Positions 1 to 8,092 are shown, numbered from the stretch's first letter. The stretch is DNA of 36,119 nucleotides from Oxalobacteraceae bacterium (GCA_027490465.1 JAIXXZ010000070.1:1-36119); one strand, 5' to 3'. Numbers and translations: made by a program. The notes: generated from the letters alone by a model not told the origin.

Positions 1-68
1 AACAGATCGCCAAATACGCCTTGGCCAGCTGCCTTGGCGAAATCGAGCAATTTTTCTTCAAGACCCAT
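1..68 (-). CDS. N-terminal fragment of an unidentified protein, cut by the window edge
   Basis: An ATG at 68 opens a frame that runs off the left end and encodes about 22 residues, beginning MGLEEKLLDFAKAAGQG. An in-frame TGA lies about five codons upstream, so the ATG is the first plausible start. No strong Shine-Dalgarno sequence is visible. A good promoter-like sequence lies upstream at 138-167 in the same direction, which supports a real gene. The fragment is too short to name a family. Confidence 0.4.
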   Translation of the reverse strand, partial: MGLEEKLLDFAKAAGQGVFGDL

Positions 69-137
69 TCTCGCGTCGCCATCTCACCACATCCACTCTG
101 GAAAATCGGTGGGCAATGACTAGCCCAAAGCTTGCGG

Positions 138-167
138 AGTATAAGCGAAAAGAATAACTGTCGCCAA
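138..167 (-). promoter_or_regulatory. Probable sigma-70 promoter for the clipped left-end gene
   Basis: On the minus strand a TTGGCG box (162-167) is followed after 18 bases by TATACT (138-143). A TTGACA (169-174) lies just upstream, but its spacing to the -10 is too long. Transcription would start near 131 and leave a leader of about 60 bases before the ATG at 68. This is seen by eye and not tested. Confidence 0.45.
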
Positions 168-222
168 CTGTCAAGGCGTCTTTACAAGACTTAACCCGAT
201 AGTCAAATTTTGCACAGGTTGT

Positions 223-1164
223 TCAAATTTTCCGGCGCTCAAAATGAACAATAGGCTCTCCCGTGCCAGTGGTGCGTGGTCTGGCCCGAAAAGCGTGGCC
301 ATAGACGACCTCGACTGTGAGACTGAGCCGGCCATCCCGGTCCGCCAGCCGCTCCAGCGCGCGCTCCAATGACTGTCCCTGCCGGCGTGACATCAGCCCA
401 CGCGAGCGATCTTCCAGCGGATTACCACCGAATGCCCGCACATCGGCCAGCAATTTCGCCGCTGATGAATAAGTGATATTCAGTTTTTCCATATCCATGA
501 CGGGTGACGCAAAACCCGCATTGACCAGCATATCGCCGTAATCATGCAAATCCACAAAAGGGAGTACGCGCACATGATGACCTGTCACCGCCGCGGCTTC
601 ACGCAATTCTTTGAACGTATCGGGTCCGAAACAGCAAAACATCAACAAGCCATCAACACGCAGCACGCGCGCCCACTCGCCCAAAACAAGATGCGGCTGT
701 GGATGCCAATGCAAGGCGAGGTTGGACCAGACCAGGTCCATCGCCGCAGCTTTCAAAGGCAGCTGACCAAAATCCGCGCAAACCAGCGCAGACTCTGCTG
801 AACGATCCTGACCGCGCACGCGTAGCGCGCGCATGAGCCTCTGCATGCCCGACCATGAGCGAGCTTCGCGTTGCCGCGTTTCACGCAGCATTCCCATCGC
901 AGCATCCAATCCCAGCATTGCTGACCGCGGAAAATTCTGACGCAGCGTGAGCAAATCATCGCCCTCGCCACAGCCGGCATCCAGCACCTGCCGTGGATCG
1001 ATTTTGATCAGCGACAGTCGCTCGAACATGCGACCGGCAATCTCGCGCCGCAGAAACTGGGATTGCGCCACCCGCTCGGGACGGGCAAAGAGACGGCGAA
1101 TCTGCGCCAGCGAAATCGGCGCGCTGACGCGCTGAGGCTCTTGGGGAGAAAAGGAGGAGGCCAT
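223..1164 (-). CDS. BioC-like SAM-dependent methyltransferase
   Basis: This is a class I SAM-dependent methyltransferase. The glycine-rich SAM-binding motif LDAGCGEGDD is at about residues 61-70. The SLAQIRRLFARP lead-in before it and the conserved LALHWHPQP stretch further on resemble BioC, the malonyl-ACP O-methyltransferase of biotin synthesis. The frame stays open upstream to 1320. I chose the ATG at 1164 (MASSFSPQEP) because it gives a short leader before the conserved region, as in relatives, and avoids overlapping the divergent comF. The product is about 313 residues and cytosolic. No other biotin gene is in the window, so a role in biotin synthesis is inferred from the domain alone. 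A methyltransferase with another substrate is possible. Confidence 0.7.
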   Translation of the reverse strand: MASSFSPQEPQRVSAPISLAQIRRLFARPERVAQSQFLRREIAGRMFERLSLIKIDPRQVLDAGCGEGDDLLTLRQNFPRSAMLGLDAAMGMLRETRQREARSWSGMQRLMRALRVRGQDRSAESALVCADFGQLPLKAAAMDLVWSNLALHWHPQPHLVLGEWARVLRVDGLLMFCCFGPDTFKELREAAAVTGHHVRVLPFVDLHDYGDMLVNAGFASPVMDMEKLNITYSSAAKLLADVRAFGGNPLEDRSRGLMSRRQGQSLERALERLADRDGRLSLTVEVVYGHAFRARPRTTGTGEPIVHFERRKI

Positions 1165-1420
1165 CAGTAAACCAGAACGCCTGCAGGCAAGCTCATGAGA
1201 TGAATGGGGTAGGTCGCTTAATTGGCAAACCTCATGCGCAAGACGCACGACCGCCATGAAATTATTCGGCGCAGTGTACCGCAGCAGACTCAACATGGTA
1301 CTGAGAGGCTCTGACAACAAGCCACTAGTGTCGTTACCCCGTCTTGCCGTACGAGATGTACTGCATGCGACGGTGCGCCTGGCCAGCGGCTTTTGTCAGA
1401 GCCTCCTGAACTTTTTCAAC

Positions 1421-2167
1421 ATGCACATATTGGCTATGCATGGCGCCCATTTGCCTTCATTCTTCCGTCGCATTGGTACGATCCTTGAAAGCATGCTGCC
1501 CGGCAGCTGCGCTCTTTGTCATGGCGATAGTCAACATGCGATCTGCACCACGTGCAGCCTGCAATTTTTTGCGAACATACCCGTGCGTTGCGAGATCTGC
1601 GGAAGGAGAATGCTGCATGTTCATGCGAAAATCTGCGGCATCTGTTTGCGAACACCGCCCGCATTTGACGCCACTATCGTCGCTTGCGATTACGCGGCAC
1701 CTTCGGACATGCTGGTACAAGACCTGAAGTTTCGCTCCCGCCTGCCACTGGCACAATCATTCGGGCAGATGCTGGCAAACGCGATCCAAAAGCAAATCAT
1801 CGATACTCCCGACGTGATCATTCCGGTACCGCTGTCTGAAACAAGATTGGCGCAGCGCGGCTTCAATCAGGCTGGCGAAATTGCGCGCTCGGTCTCACGC
1901 CACACCAACATACCCTTGCAATTTCAAATGTGCGTGCGAGTTCGGGATACGCAGCCGCAGGCCAGACTGCCGATCGGAGAAAGACGGGTTAATATGCGCG
2001 GCGCTTTTGCGGTACAGCTGAATGCGTCCGTGCGCAATCAGCATGTGCTGCTGGTGGACGACGTGATGACTACCGGCCACACCCTCAACGAACTCGCCGC
2101 CTGCCTGAAACGACATGGCGCAAAACGGGTGACGAATGCCGTGTTTGCACGAACACCGGAAAAATGA
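1421..2167 (+). CDS. comF: ComF family phosphoribosyltransferase-like protein
   Basis: ComF proteins combine an N-terminal zinc finger with a type I phosphoribosyltransferase fold and are linked to DNA uptake in competent bacteria. Four CxxC-type pairs are visible, beginning CALCHGD and CTTC, followed by CEICG and CGICL. The C-terminal half carries the PRPP-binding loop VLLVDDVMTTGHT. The frame is open back to 1256, but the extra N-terminal 55 residues do not look like the family, so I start at the ATG at 1421. The ATG at 1436 is equally possible, and neither has a clear ribosome site. The gene diverges from the BioC-like gene and is followed 18 bases later by trmL, probably in one transcript. 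Confidence 0.85.
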   Translation: MHILAMHGAHLPSFFRRIGTILESMLPGSCALCHGDSQHAICTTCSLQFFANIPVRCEICGRRMLHVHAKICGICLRTPPAFDATIVACDYAAPSDMLVQDLKFRSRLPLAQSFGQMLANAIQKQIIDTPDVIIPVPLSETRLAQRGFNQAGEIARSVSRHTNIPLQFQMCVRVRDTQPQARLPIGERRVNMRGAFAVQLNASVRNQHVLLVDDVMTTGHTLNELAACLKRHGAKRVTNAVFARTPEK

Positions 2168-2185
2168 ACTTATGCGGAGGCAAGC

Positions 2186-2656
2186 TTGTTTCACGTGGTG
2201 CTGGTCGAACCCGAAATACCGCCGAACACCGGCAATATCATCCGTCTGTGCGCCAATACCGGGGCTCATCTGCATTTAATCGAGCCCCTGGGCTTTCCAC
2301 TGGATGATGCGAAGATGCGGCGGGCTGGGCTGGATTATCACGAATACGCAGACATGCAAGTCCACCGTGACTGGGCCGCGTTCCTCGAAGTACAGCAGCC
2401 CGACCCATTGCGGCTGTTCGCCATGACTACCCATGGCTCAGCCGTCTTTGCCGAGTTGCGCTTCCATCCTGGTGATGTCTTTGTCTTTGGGTCGGAAACA
2501 CGCGGCTTGTCGGTCAGTCTGCGGGAATCCTTTCCATCCTCACAAAGAATCCGACTACCGATGCGTGCAGGTAACCGCAGCCTGAATCTGTCCAACGCTG
2601 TTGCTGTCACCGTGTACGAAGCCTGGCGACAGAATGACTTTGCCAGCGGCAGCTAG
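2186..2656 (+). CDS. trmL: tRNA (cytidine/uridine-34 2'-O)-methyltransferase TrmL
   Basis: A SPOUT-class (SpoU family) methyltransferase of 156 residues, the usual size for TrmL, which methylates the ribose of the wobble base in tRNA-Leu isoacceptors. The N-terminus FHVVLVEPEIPPNTGNIIR, the central FVFGSETRGL and the C-terminal RLPMRAGNRSLNLSNAVAV are the three characteristic SpoU motifs. Translation very probably starts at the TTG at 2186: a perfect GGAGG (2176-2180) lies five bases upstream and no in-frame ATG precedes the conserved start. The gene follows comF by 18 bases. Confidence 0.93.
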   Translation: MFHVVLVEPEIPPNTGNIIRLCANTGAHLHLIEPLGFPLDDAKMRRAGLDYHEYADMQVHRDWAAFLEVQQPDPLRLFAMTTHGSAVFAELRFHPGDVFVFGSETRGLSVSLRESFPSSQRIRLPMRAGNRSLNLSNAVAVTVYEAWRQNDFASGS

Positions 2657-2702
2657 GTAGCTTCCCAAGCAGGCGATGATGTGACCGGACCAGCAACTTT
2701 TC

Positions 2703-2738
2703 GAAAGACCCAGGATCCTGGCACGCGCCGGGATGACG
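2703..2738 (+). repeat. Dispersed 36-bp hairpin repeat, copy 1
   Basis: The sequence starts GAAAGAC and ends GCCGGGATGACG. It contains an 8-bp inverted repeat (ATCCTGGC at 2715-2722 and GCCGGGAT at 2727-2734, with one G-T pair) around a four-base loop. A second copy with the same flanks lies at 18844-18879. It sits in the 234-base gap between trmL and the copper chaperone gene. There is no T-run, so it is not a classical terminator. It resembles the short REP-like palindromes scattered through many proteobacterial genomes. Confidence 0.6.
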
Positions 2739-2827
2739 TTGGGAATTTCACGGTCGCCGCAACCAGTACGGTCGTCCCAACGCAGGGTACGGCAAGAAGT
2801 TGGAAACGCCTTCGTCGCCGCTGCTGA

Positions 2828-2856
2828 TGAGTTCAGTTTCTTCCTGCGCCTATAAT
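2828..2856 (+). promoter_or_regulatory. Probable promoter of the copper chaperone gene
   Basis: A perfect TATAAT box lies at 2851-2856, 34 bases before the ATG at 2891. The -35 region at the usual spacing (about 2828-2833, TGAGTT) is a poor match, so an activator may be needed. Nothing resembling a copper-regulator palindrome was identified with confidence. Confidence 0.45.
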
Positions 2857-2890
2857 TCGACGATAGCGACTTTTTATATTGAGGATCCCC

Positions 2891-3388
2891 ATGCTGAATC
2901 GACTCATGATTGCACTCGCCGCCTTACTGGCTACCAGCCTGCTTCACGCACATGGCACACACGCTGGCAACATTCATGTGGAACAGGCGCAAGCGCGCGC
3001 CAGCGTCGGCAATCAGTCAAATGGCGCCGCTTTTCTGACCATTGAAAATCAAGGCAAGGCCGATGATGTGCTGCAGTCCGTTGCGGCGCCCATCGCTGGC
3101 AAGGTTGAAATTCACACCATGACAATGGAAGGCGATGTCATGAAAATGCGCGCGCTTGAACGTCTCGAAATCAAAGCGGGCGAAAAAATTGAAATGAAAT
3201 CTGGCCAGGGTTATCACATCATGCTGATCGGCCTGAAAAAGCCACTGAAGGCCGGTGACAGCTTTCCCATGCAACTGAGCTTCCGCAAGGCGGGCAAGGT
3301 ACAGCTCACGGTCACGGTCATGGAGGCGGTAGCGCCCCAAAAATCCGGGCAACATGAGCAGATGCATGAGCATCACCATCATCAGTAA
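2891..3388 (+). CDS. PCu(A)C-type periplasmic copper chaperone
   Basis: Members of this family (DUF461/PCuAC) bind Cu(I) in the periplasm and pass it to cytochrome oxidase or other cuproproteins. Residues 1 to about 21 form a signal peptide (MLNRLMIALAALLATSLLHA). The mature part shows the family metal site: a His-Met pair in VEIHTMTM, a Met in GDVMKMR and the closing HxM motif in GYHIML. The C-terminus has an additional His-rich tail (HEQMHEHHHHQ) that could bind more metal. The ATG at 2891 has GAGG six bases upstream. The frame extends upstream to a TTG at 2879, but that would spoil the signal peptide. A DUF411 protein, also copper-linked, is encoded about 0.8 kb away on the other strand. 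Confidence 0.88.
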   Translation: MLNRLMIALAALLATSLLHAHGTHAGNIHVEQAQARASVGNQSNGAAFLTIENQGKADDVLQSVAAPIAGKVEIHTMTMEGDVMKMRALERLEIKAGEKIEMKSGQGYHIMLIGLKKPLKAGDSFPMQLSFRKAGKVQLTVTVMEAVAPQKSGQHEQMHEHHHHQ

Positions 3389-3451
3389 CTTCTTTTTTGA
3401 AGTGCTGTGAGAGGGCTGCTGCAGTGTCAGTGTTCGGACACCAGCGGCCTG

Positions 3452-3781
3452 TCAGCCATTGATGACTTTGCGCTCGGGCTCCGCCTGCGGATCGCCAAAC
3501 ATGCTCTGGTGCCAGTACGCCTCAGGTTCTGCCAGCCAGGCAAATTTTTTGTTCGTGGCGGACAAACACCTGAGCGGCACCAGCGATACCTGATAGCGGG
3601 TGAGCAGCGCGATGAATTCTCTTGATGCTTTCCTCGTGAGAAATCGTATTTCCATCCTCAACACTAATCGCCCATCATTCAGCTGGAATTCGCGAACAGC
3701 AGTCAAATCTTTCAGTCCCTGAAAAAAACGCTGCTCATCACCGGCAGTCAGGAATGAGGGCAAATCGATTTCAACTTCCAT
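3452..3781 (-). CDS. Small hypothetical protein
   Basis: This is a cytosolic-looking protein of about 109 residues starting MEVEIDLPSFLT, with no signal peptide or membrane segment. It has alternating hydrophobic and charged stretches (REFQLNDGRLVLRMEIRFL) that suggest beta strands, and an aromatic C-terminal part (FAWLAEPEAYWHQSMFG). I do not recognise the family. The frame extends back to a TTG at 3850, and an AGGAG lies about 25 bases before the chosen ATG at 3781, so the start is uncertain. It lies between two copper-related genes, convergent with the PCu(A)C gene, but nothing in the sequence ties it to copper. Confidence 0.55.
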   Translation of the reverse strand: MEVEIDLPSFLTAGDEQRFFQGLKDLTAVREFQLNDGRLVLRMEIRFLTRKASREFIALLTRYQVSLVPLRCLSATNKKFAWLAEPEAYWHQSMFGDPQAEPERKVING

Positions 3782-4171
3782 TATTTTGACTTGAGCGGTT
3801 GTGCATTTCTCCTGACCGAACAAATATCTATGGAAGCGCTGATTTAGCAAAACCAGACACTTTGATAGCTAAATGCATCGCGACAAGCCCTTGATTTTCT
3901 GGGCCCCGCGTTACACAGCCATGCTGGCTCGCCATAAAACGTGGATTTGTTCAGCGCCTCCCTGTATTCACGCGGCGGGGCGAATGTAAAACACTGAGCT
4001 CAGGTGGGGCGAAAAAATTTCAGGAATGTGTGCGCGACACCACAGACCTTTACCCCAAAAAAAGGCTGCACCGATTATCTGAGTCCACGACGCGGGCCAA
4101 GGAAGGCTAGTGCTCAGGTCGCAACCGGCAGGCGATTATCGAGTTCGACCACGCATGGCGACTTATACCCA
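3782..4171. other. Gene-poor stretch of about 390 bases
   Basis: I find no convincing gene on either strand here. The long plus-strand frame that crosses into the next gene has an unlikely composition and no recognisable domain. The 3' part follows the stop of the DUF411 gene and shows no clear terminator hairpin. The 5' part would carry the promoter of the small hypothetical gene, but no good -10/-35 pair stands out. Confidence 0.5.
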
Positions 4172-4630
4172 TCAGGAGCGTGCGTCGTAGTGCTGAAAAA
4201 CCTTGCGGCTGCCATCTTCGCCGAACAAGATCACATCGAACGCATCTCTGCGTGTGCCCTCGACCTCCATGCCGGGACTGCCGACCGGCATGCCGGGCAC
4301 GGCGAGGCCTATGCCTTTTGGGCGCTCAGCGAGCAAGCGACGAATTTCTTGCGCGGGCACGTGACCCTCCAGCGCGTAACCATCCACCATGGCGGTGTGA
4401 CAGGATGCCATGTCGGGTGGCACACCGAAACGAAGCCGGTACGGGCCGGTTTTCGGTACGTTGTGCGCAATCACCTCGAAGCCGTTTTGCTCCAAATGGG
4501 TGATCCACTCGACGCAACAACCGCAGCTCGATGTTTTGAACACGTCAATCTGCGTTTTCTTCTCGGCGCGCGCCAGGCCGGGCGCGATCAGGCCGATGAA
4601 TAATGCTTGCACCAGCGTTCTTCGTTTCAT
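4172..4630 (-). CDS. Exported DUF411 metal-binding protein
   Basis: DUF411 proteins are small thioredoxin-like periplasmic proteins that often sit in copper or silver resistance loci. Residues 1 to about 22 form a signal peptide ending APGLARA. The probable metal or redox site is SCGCC (about residues 35-39), and the family CHT motif follows in ASCHTAMVDGYALEGHVP. The rest matches the conserved GLAVPGMPVGSPGME block. The ATG at 4630 has a GAGGA-like ribosome site upstream. The substrate is not certain: copper is inferred from the family and from the nearby PCu(A)C gene. Confidence 0.85.
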   Translation of the reverse strand: MKRRTLVQALFIGLIAPGLARAEKKTQIDVFKTSSCGCCVEWITHLEQNGFEVIAHNVPKTGPYRLRFGVPPDMASCHTAMVDGYALEGHVPAQEIRRLLAERPKGIGLAVPGMPVGSPGMEVEGTRRDAFDVILFGEDGSRKVFQHYDARS

Positions 4631-4793
4631 TGGCTGTCCTCGTTGGGTGTCGCCCGCACGCGCAGTCGCGCCGCGCGAGCGAGCCTTTAGTGTAGTGCAG
4701 TAAGAGCATCATCGCAGGACGCTGCTGGTTCCCTGTGCGGGGCAGTCTCCTCGACGACACCGAGCAAGCGAAGTGCGCGGCGCGGGCCAGAGA

Positions 4794-5648
4794 TCAGGCT
4801 GAGGCTTTTGCCTGCGGATCGAGGCGTGCCAGGGCTTCCTTGCGATAGCGATTGAGCTCCTGCACCGATTCAAAGCTGCGCTCGAAAAGCAAAGAGAGGT
4901 TGTGCAAAATCCGGTCAACCACTTTCTTTTCCCACTCGCCGTCAAAATGAATCTGGTGGTCCAGCCAGGCCTCAAGCCAGTTGGGATCAGGCAGGCGACT
5001 CTGCACCGTATCGTTGGGATAGAGCGCTTGGTTGACATGCAGATTGGTCGGATGCAGCGGCTTGTCGGTACGCCGAGCCGAGGCCATCAACACGCCAATT
5101 TTTGCGAAGGCGACACGGGCGTTATCCCCCACCTCTGCCAGCGCTTTTTTCATGTAGCGCAAGTAGGCACCACCATGCCGCGCTTCATCCTGGCTAATGA
5201 CTTTGTAGATGTGCTTGATTACCGGCTCGGTGTGCCAGTCGGCAGCACAGCGATACCAATGATTGAGTCGTATCTCGCCGCAAAAATGCAGCATCAGCGT
5301 TTCCAGCGGCGGTGCCGGATCGAATTCGAAGCGCACGTTGTGCAGCTCTGCTTCGGTCGGCACCAACTCGGGGCGAAAACGGCGCAGATATTCCATCAGT
5401 ACCAGCGAATGCTTTTGCTCTTCGAAAAACCAGACGGACATGAAGGCAGAAAAGTCACTGTCATTGCGGTTATCACGCAAAAACATTTCCGTCGCGGGCA
5501 AGGCTGACCACTCGGTAATCGCATTCATGCGTATGGTCTGCGCCTGCTCGTCAGACAGCAGCGCAGGATCGAACTCGCCCCATGGAATATCGGTTTCCAT
5601 GTTCCAGCGGACCTGCTCAAGCGAGCGAAAGAGTTCGGGGTACAGCAT
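4794..5648 (-). CDS. Ferritin-like diiron protein resembling acyl-ACP desaturases
   Basis: This soluble 284-residue helical protein carries the signature of a carboxylate-bridged diiron site: two ExxH motifs (E77-H80 in FFEEQKH and E155-H158 in SQDEARH), a single Glu in CGEIRLNH (about 125), and a first-helix Glu in ITEWSALPATEMF (46 or 54). The spacing and the EEQKH/DEARH pair resemble the EENRH/DEKRH pair of soluble acyl-ACP desaturases, so an oxygen-dependent desaturase or oxygenase acting on a lipid is the best guess. The closest relatives may be uncharacterised ferritin-like proteins. A TAGAAT box (minus strand, 5682-5687) lies about 35 bases upstream of the start. It is encoded next to the photolyase gene and near the fatty-acid modification operon, which fits a lipid role. 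The substrate is unknown. Confidence 0.7.
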   Translation of the reverse strand: MLYPELFRSLEQVRWNMETDIPWGEFDPALLSDEQAQTIRMNAITEWSALPATEMFLRDNRNDSDFSAFMSVWFFEEQKHSLVLMEYLRRFRPELVPTEAELHNVRFEFDPAPPLETLMLHFCGEIRLNHWYRCAADWHTEPVIKHIYKVISQDEARHGGAYLRYMKKALAEVGDNARVAFAKIGVLMASARRTDKPLHPTNLHVNQALYPNDTVQSRLPDPNWLEAWLDHQIHFDGEWEKKVVDRILHNLSLLFERSFESVQELNRYRKEALARLDPQAKASA

Positions 5649-5755
5649 TTGTTGAAGTTCCTGCGTGAATAATGTGTGCGGATTCTACCAACAAAGTATG
5701 ACCGTTCGATTGATGACCGGAACGACTTGTGGGTTACTTTTACTGGAGCCCAAAC

Positions 5756-7291
5756 TTACAAGTCGTTGAGTGAACCAAGCATCTGCCCGGCACGAATCCG
5801 TATCGCCTCCCGCTCGGCTGCATCCAGCTTTTGCAGATTTTTCGCCATCAGCGCCGTTCTTGGGTTCGAAGACAGCGTCGCTTCGTGCGCGTCAATAAAA
5901 TGCCAGTACAAGGTGGTGAAGGGGCAGGCAGTCTCCCCAGTCCGTTTCGCGGGATCATAACGACAACCCGAACAATAATTGCTCTGGCGGTTGATGTAGG
6001 CGCCGCTCGCCACATACGGCTTGCTGGTGAAACGCGGACCACAGGCATGCAATGCCATGCCAGCCGTGTTTGGCAGCTCGACCCACTCAATCGCATCCAC
6101 ATAAATGGCCAGATACCAGTCGCATACCTGCTGCGGCGACAAGCCAGCAAGCAAGGCGAAATTACCCGTCACCATCAGCCGCTGAATGTGATGCGCATAA
6201 CCGAGCTCCAGCGTTTGCTTCAGGCTGTCACGCACACACGCCATTCCGGTTTTGCCGTTCCAGAACCAATCCGGCAGGTCGCGCTGATGGTCATAGTGGT
6301 TTGCCTTGGCCATTGCCGGCATATCGGTCCAGTACACACCACGAATAAACTCGCGCCAACCCAGTACCTGTCGTATGAAACCCTCTGCACTCTCGATGGT
6401 GACATGGCCCCGGCGCCAGGCCTGCTCCGCTGCCGCGATGACTTCGCGCGGATCGAGCAAATGCAAATTGAGCGCCGCTGACAACAGGGAATGCCAGCCG
6501 AGCGGCGTATCGGTCCACATCGCATCCTGATAATCACCGAATTTGCTCAGGCGCTGATCGATAAAACGCGCCAAAGCCTCCAAGCCCTGCTCTCTGGTGA
6601 CCGGCCATGCAAACTGCGCAAGCGAACCGGGGTGGTCGGGAAAAAGTTTTTCCACCAACTCGATCACTTGCAGCGTCACTGCATCGGGCGCGAATGCGGC
6701 GGGCGGCGGGATCACGCCGGGACCGGTGCGCTTGGGATAGGCACTGCGGTTCTCGGCATCGAAATTCCACTGCCCGCCGACCGGTTCGGCGCCGTCCATC
6801 ATGACGGCGAATTTTTTTCGCATCACGCGATAGAAAAACTCCAGGCGCAGCTCTTTCTTGCCTCGCGCCCAATCAGCAAATTCAGCCCGACTGCACAGAA
6901 AATGCGTGTCATCCAGCAGATGCAAGACCACGCCCTCATCACGAGCGACGCTTTGTATCTGCTGCGCCATGCGCCACTCGCCGGGCTCCACCAGCCGCAA
7001 GGCCTGGGGTCGATGCTGGCGCAAGGCCTGCCGCAGACGTTCATCGAAACCGGGATCGACCGGATCATCGATTTGCACATAGTGGAATGGCCAGCCGCGC
7101 TCCGCCAAGCCATTGGCGAAATGCCGCATCGCTGACAAAAAGAGGGCGATACGGGCCTTGTGCGACCAAACCGCCTTTGCCTCGCCCGGCGCCTCGATCA
7201 TCAGCACGGCATCCTGAGCCGGATCGAAGTCCTCGAACGCCGGGCTGGTAAAACTTAACTGGTCGCCGAGAACCAGGATCAGATGACGCAT
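5756..7291 (-). CDS. Cryptochrome/photolyase family protein with Fe-S cluster (FeS-BCP type)
   Basis: This protein of about 511 residues belongs to the iron-sulfur bacterial cryptochrome/photolyase group (Agrobacterium PhrB, Rhodobacter CryB). Members are FAD proteins that repair (6-4) photoproducts with light or act in photo-oxidative signalling. The N-terminus MRHLILVLGDQLS opens the antenna-binding fold. Four cysteines placed as [4Fe-4S] ligands are visible at about residues 352 (MACVRD), 440 and 443 (NYCSGC) and 456 (TACPF). The FAD-domain stretch VLGWREFIRGVYW and the conserved LPNTAGMALHACG are present. I start at the ATG at 7291 rather than the TTG at 7303 because the conserved N-terminus begins there. 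It diverges from the glutathione peroxidase gene. Confidence 0.9.
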   Translation of the reverse strand: MRHLILVLGDQLSFTSPAFEDFDPAQDAVLMIEAPGEAKAVWSHKARIALFLSAMRHFANGLAERGWPFHYVQIDDPVDPGFDERLRQALRQHRPQALRLVEPGEWRMAQQIQSVARDEGVVLHLLDDTHFLCSRAEFADWARGKKELRLEFFYRVMRKKFAVMMDGAEPVGGQWNFDAENRSAYPKRTGPGVIPPPAAFAPDAVTLQVIELVEKLFPDHPGSLAQFAWPVTREQGLEALARFIDQRLSKFGDYQDAMWTDTPLGWHSLLSAALNLHLLDPREVIAAAEQAWRRGHVTIESAEGFIRQVLGWREFIRGVYWTDMPAMAKANHYDHQRDLPDWFWNGKTGMACVRDSLKQTLELGYAHHIQRLMVTGNFALLAGLSPQQVCDWYLAIYVDAIEWVELPNTAGMALHACGPRFTSKPYVASGAYINRQSNYCSGCRYDPAKRTGETACPFTTLYWHFIDAHEATLSSNPRTALMAKNLQKLDAAEREAIRIRAGQMLGSLNDL

Positions 7292-7467
7292 AAGTGGGGC
7301 CAAAAAGTTGTCATAAATAAATTATTACCGTCCAAATGCCGCAGAAATCCTGGTGCTTTTGCTTTTTCGAAAATAACCAGAAAAAAGCTTACGGACAGTC
7401 ACACAATTTCCGTGAATGCGCTAGAATGACCCGGCAGTCTAAATTAAAACTTTATGGTATTCCCACA

Positions 7468-8058
7468 ATGAGCCAGTCGAAGATACGCGCAATACCGAGA
7501 ACGTGGTGGGTCATGGTCAGTTTCCTGGGCCTGATGACACTGCTGGCTTTGACGCCGCGCGCAAGTCTGGCGGGTGAATGCCCCACCCTGCTGAACTTCA
7601 AGCACAGCCGTCTTCAGGATGACTCGCCACAAAACCTTTGTCAGTACGCCGGCAAGGTCACGCTGGTCGTCAACACGGCGAGCTATTGCGGTTTTACCTC
7701 GCAATACGAAGGGCTGGAAAAACTGTATGCGACGTACAAAGACAAAGGCTTGGTGATTCTCGGCTTTCCTTCGAATGATTTCAGTCAGGAGCCTGGCGAC
7801 AGCAAGGAAATCGCCGACTTTTGCTACAACACCTATGGCGTGAAGTTTCCGATGTTTTCGAAAACAGCCGTCAAGGGCAAAGAAGCCCACCCGCTGTTCG
7901 CTGCCCTGGCCAAGACCAGTGGTAAGGCACCCAGCTGGAACTTCAACAAATACCTGATCGATCGCGAAGGCAAGCTCGTCAGTCATTACGGCAGCACCAC
8001 GGGGCCAAATGACAAAGCCTTGCTGGCCGCTATCGAAAAGGCACTCTCGACGAAGTGA
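7468..8058 (+). CDS. Exported glutathione peroxidase-family thiol peroxidase
   Basis: Glutathione peroxidases of this non-selenium type reduce lipid and hydrogen peroxides using thioredoxin or glutathione. The predicted peroxidatic cysteine is C74 in NTASYCGFTSQ. The partner Gln is in FPSNDFSQEPG (Q108) and the Trp in SWNFNKYLIDREG (about 157). C119 in DFCYNTYGVKFP could be the resolving cysteine. Residues 12-35 form a hydrophobic export signal ending PRASLAG, so it acts in the periplasm, which is unusual for the family but not rare. I chose the ATG at 7468. The frame is open upstream to 7336 without family similarity. It lies between the divergent photolyase and the lipid operon. Confidence 0.88.
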   Translation: MSQSKIRAIPRTWWVMVSFLGLMTLLALTPRASLAGECPTLLNFKHSRLQDDSPQNLCQYAGKVTLVVNTASYCGFTSQYEGLEKLYATYKDKGLVILGFPSNDFSQEPGDSKEIADFCYNTYGVKFPMFSKTAVKGKEAHPLFAALAKTSGKAPSWNFNKYLIDREGKLVSHYGSTTGPNDKALLAAIEKALSTK

Positions 8059-8059
8059 G

Positions 8060-8092
8060 TGACGCGGATGCGCGTCATCCGAAACGGTTTTT
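8060..8092 (+). terminator. Possible weak terminator after the peroxidase gene
   Basis: A 7-bp inverted repeat (TGACGCG at 8060-8066 and CGCGTCA at 8071-8077) with a GATG loop starts one base after the stop codon and is followed about ten bases later by five T residues. An alternative pairing, CGGATG with CATCCG, competes. The distance to the T-run makes it a poor intrinsic terminator, so read-through into the following operon is possible. Confidence 0.25.

Noticed and set aside
3389-3415. ACTTC-TTTTTT-GAAGT as a terminator of the copper chaperone gene
   Set aside because: The stem is only five AT-rich pairs and the T-run is in the loop, not after the stem.
4004-4603. 199-codon plus-strand frame
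   Set aside because: Mostly antisense to the DUF411 gene, whose signal peptide and Cys motifs are clear; the upstream part has no protein-like features.
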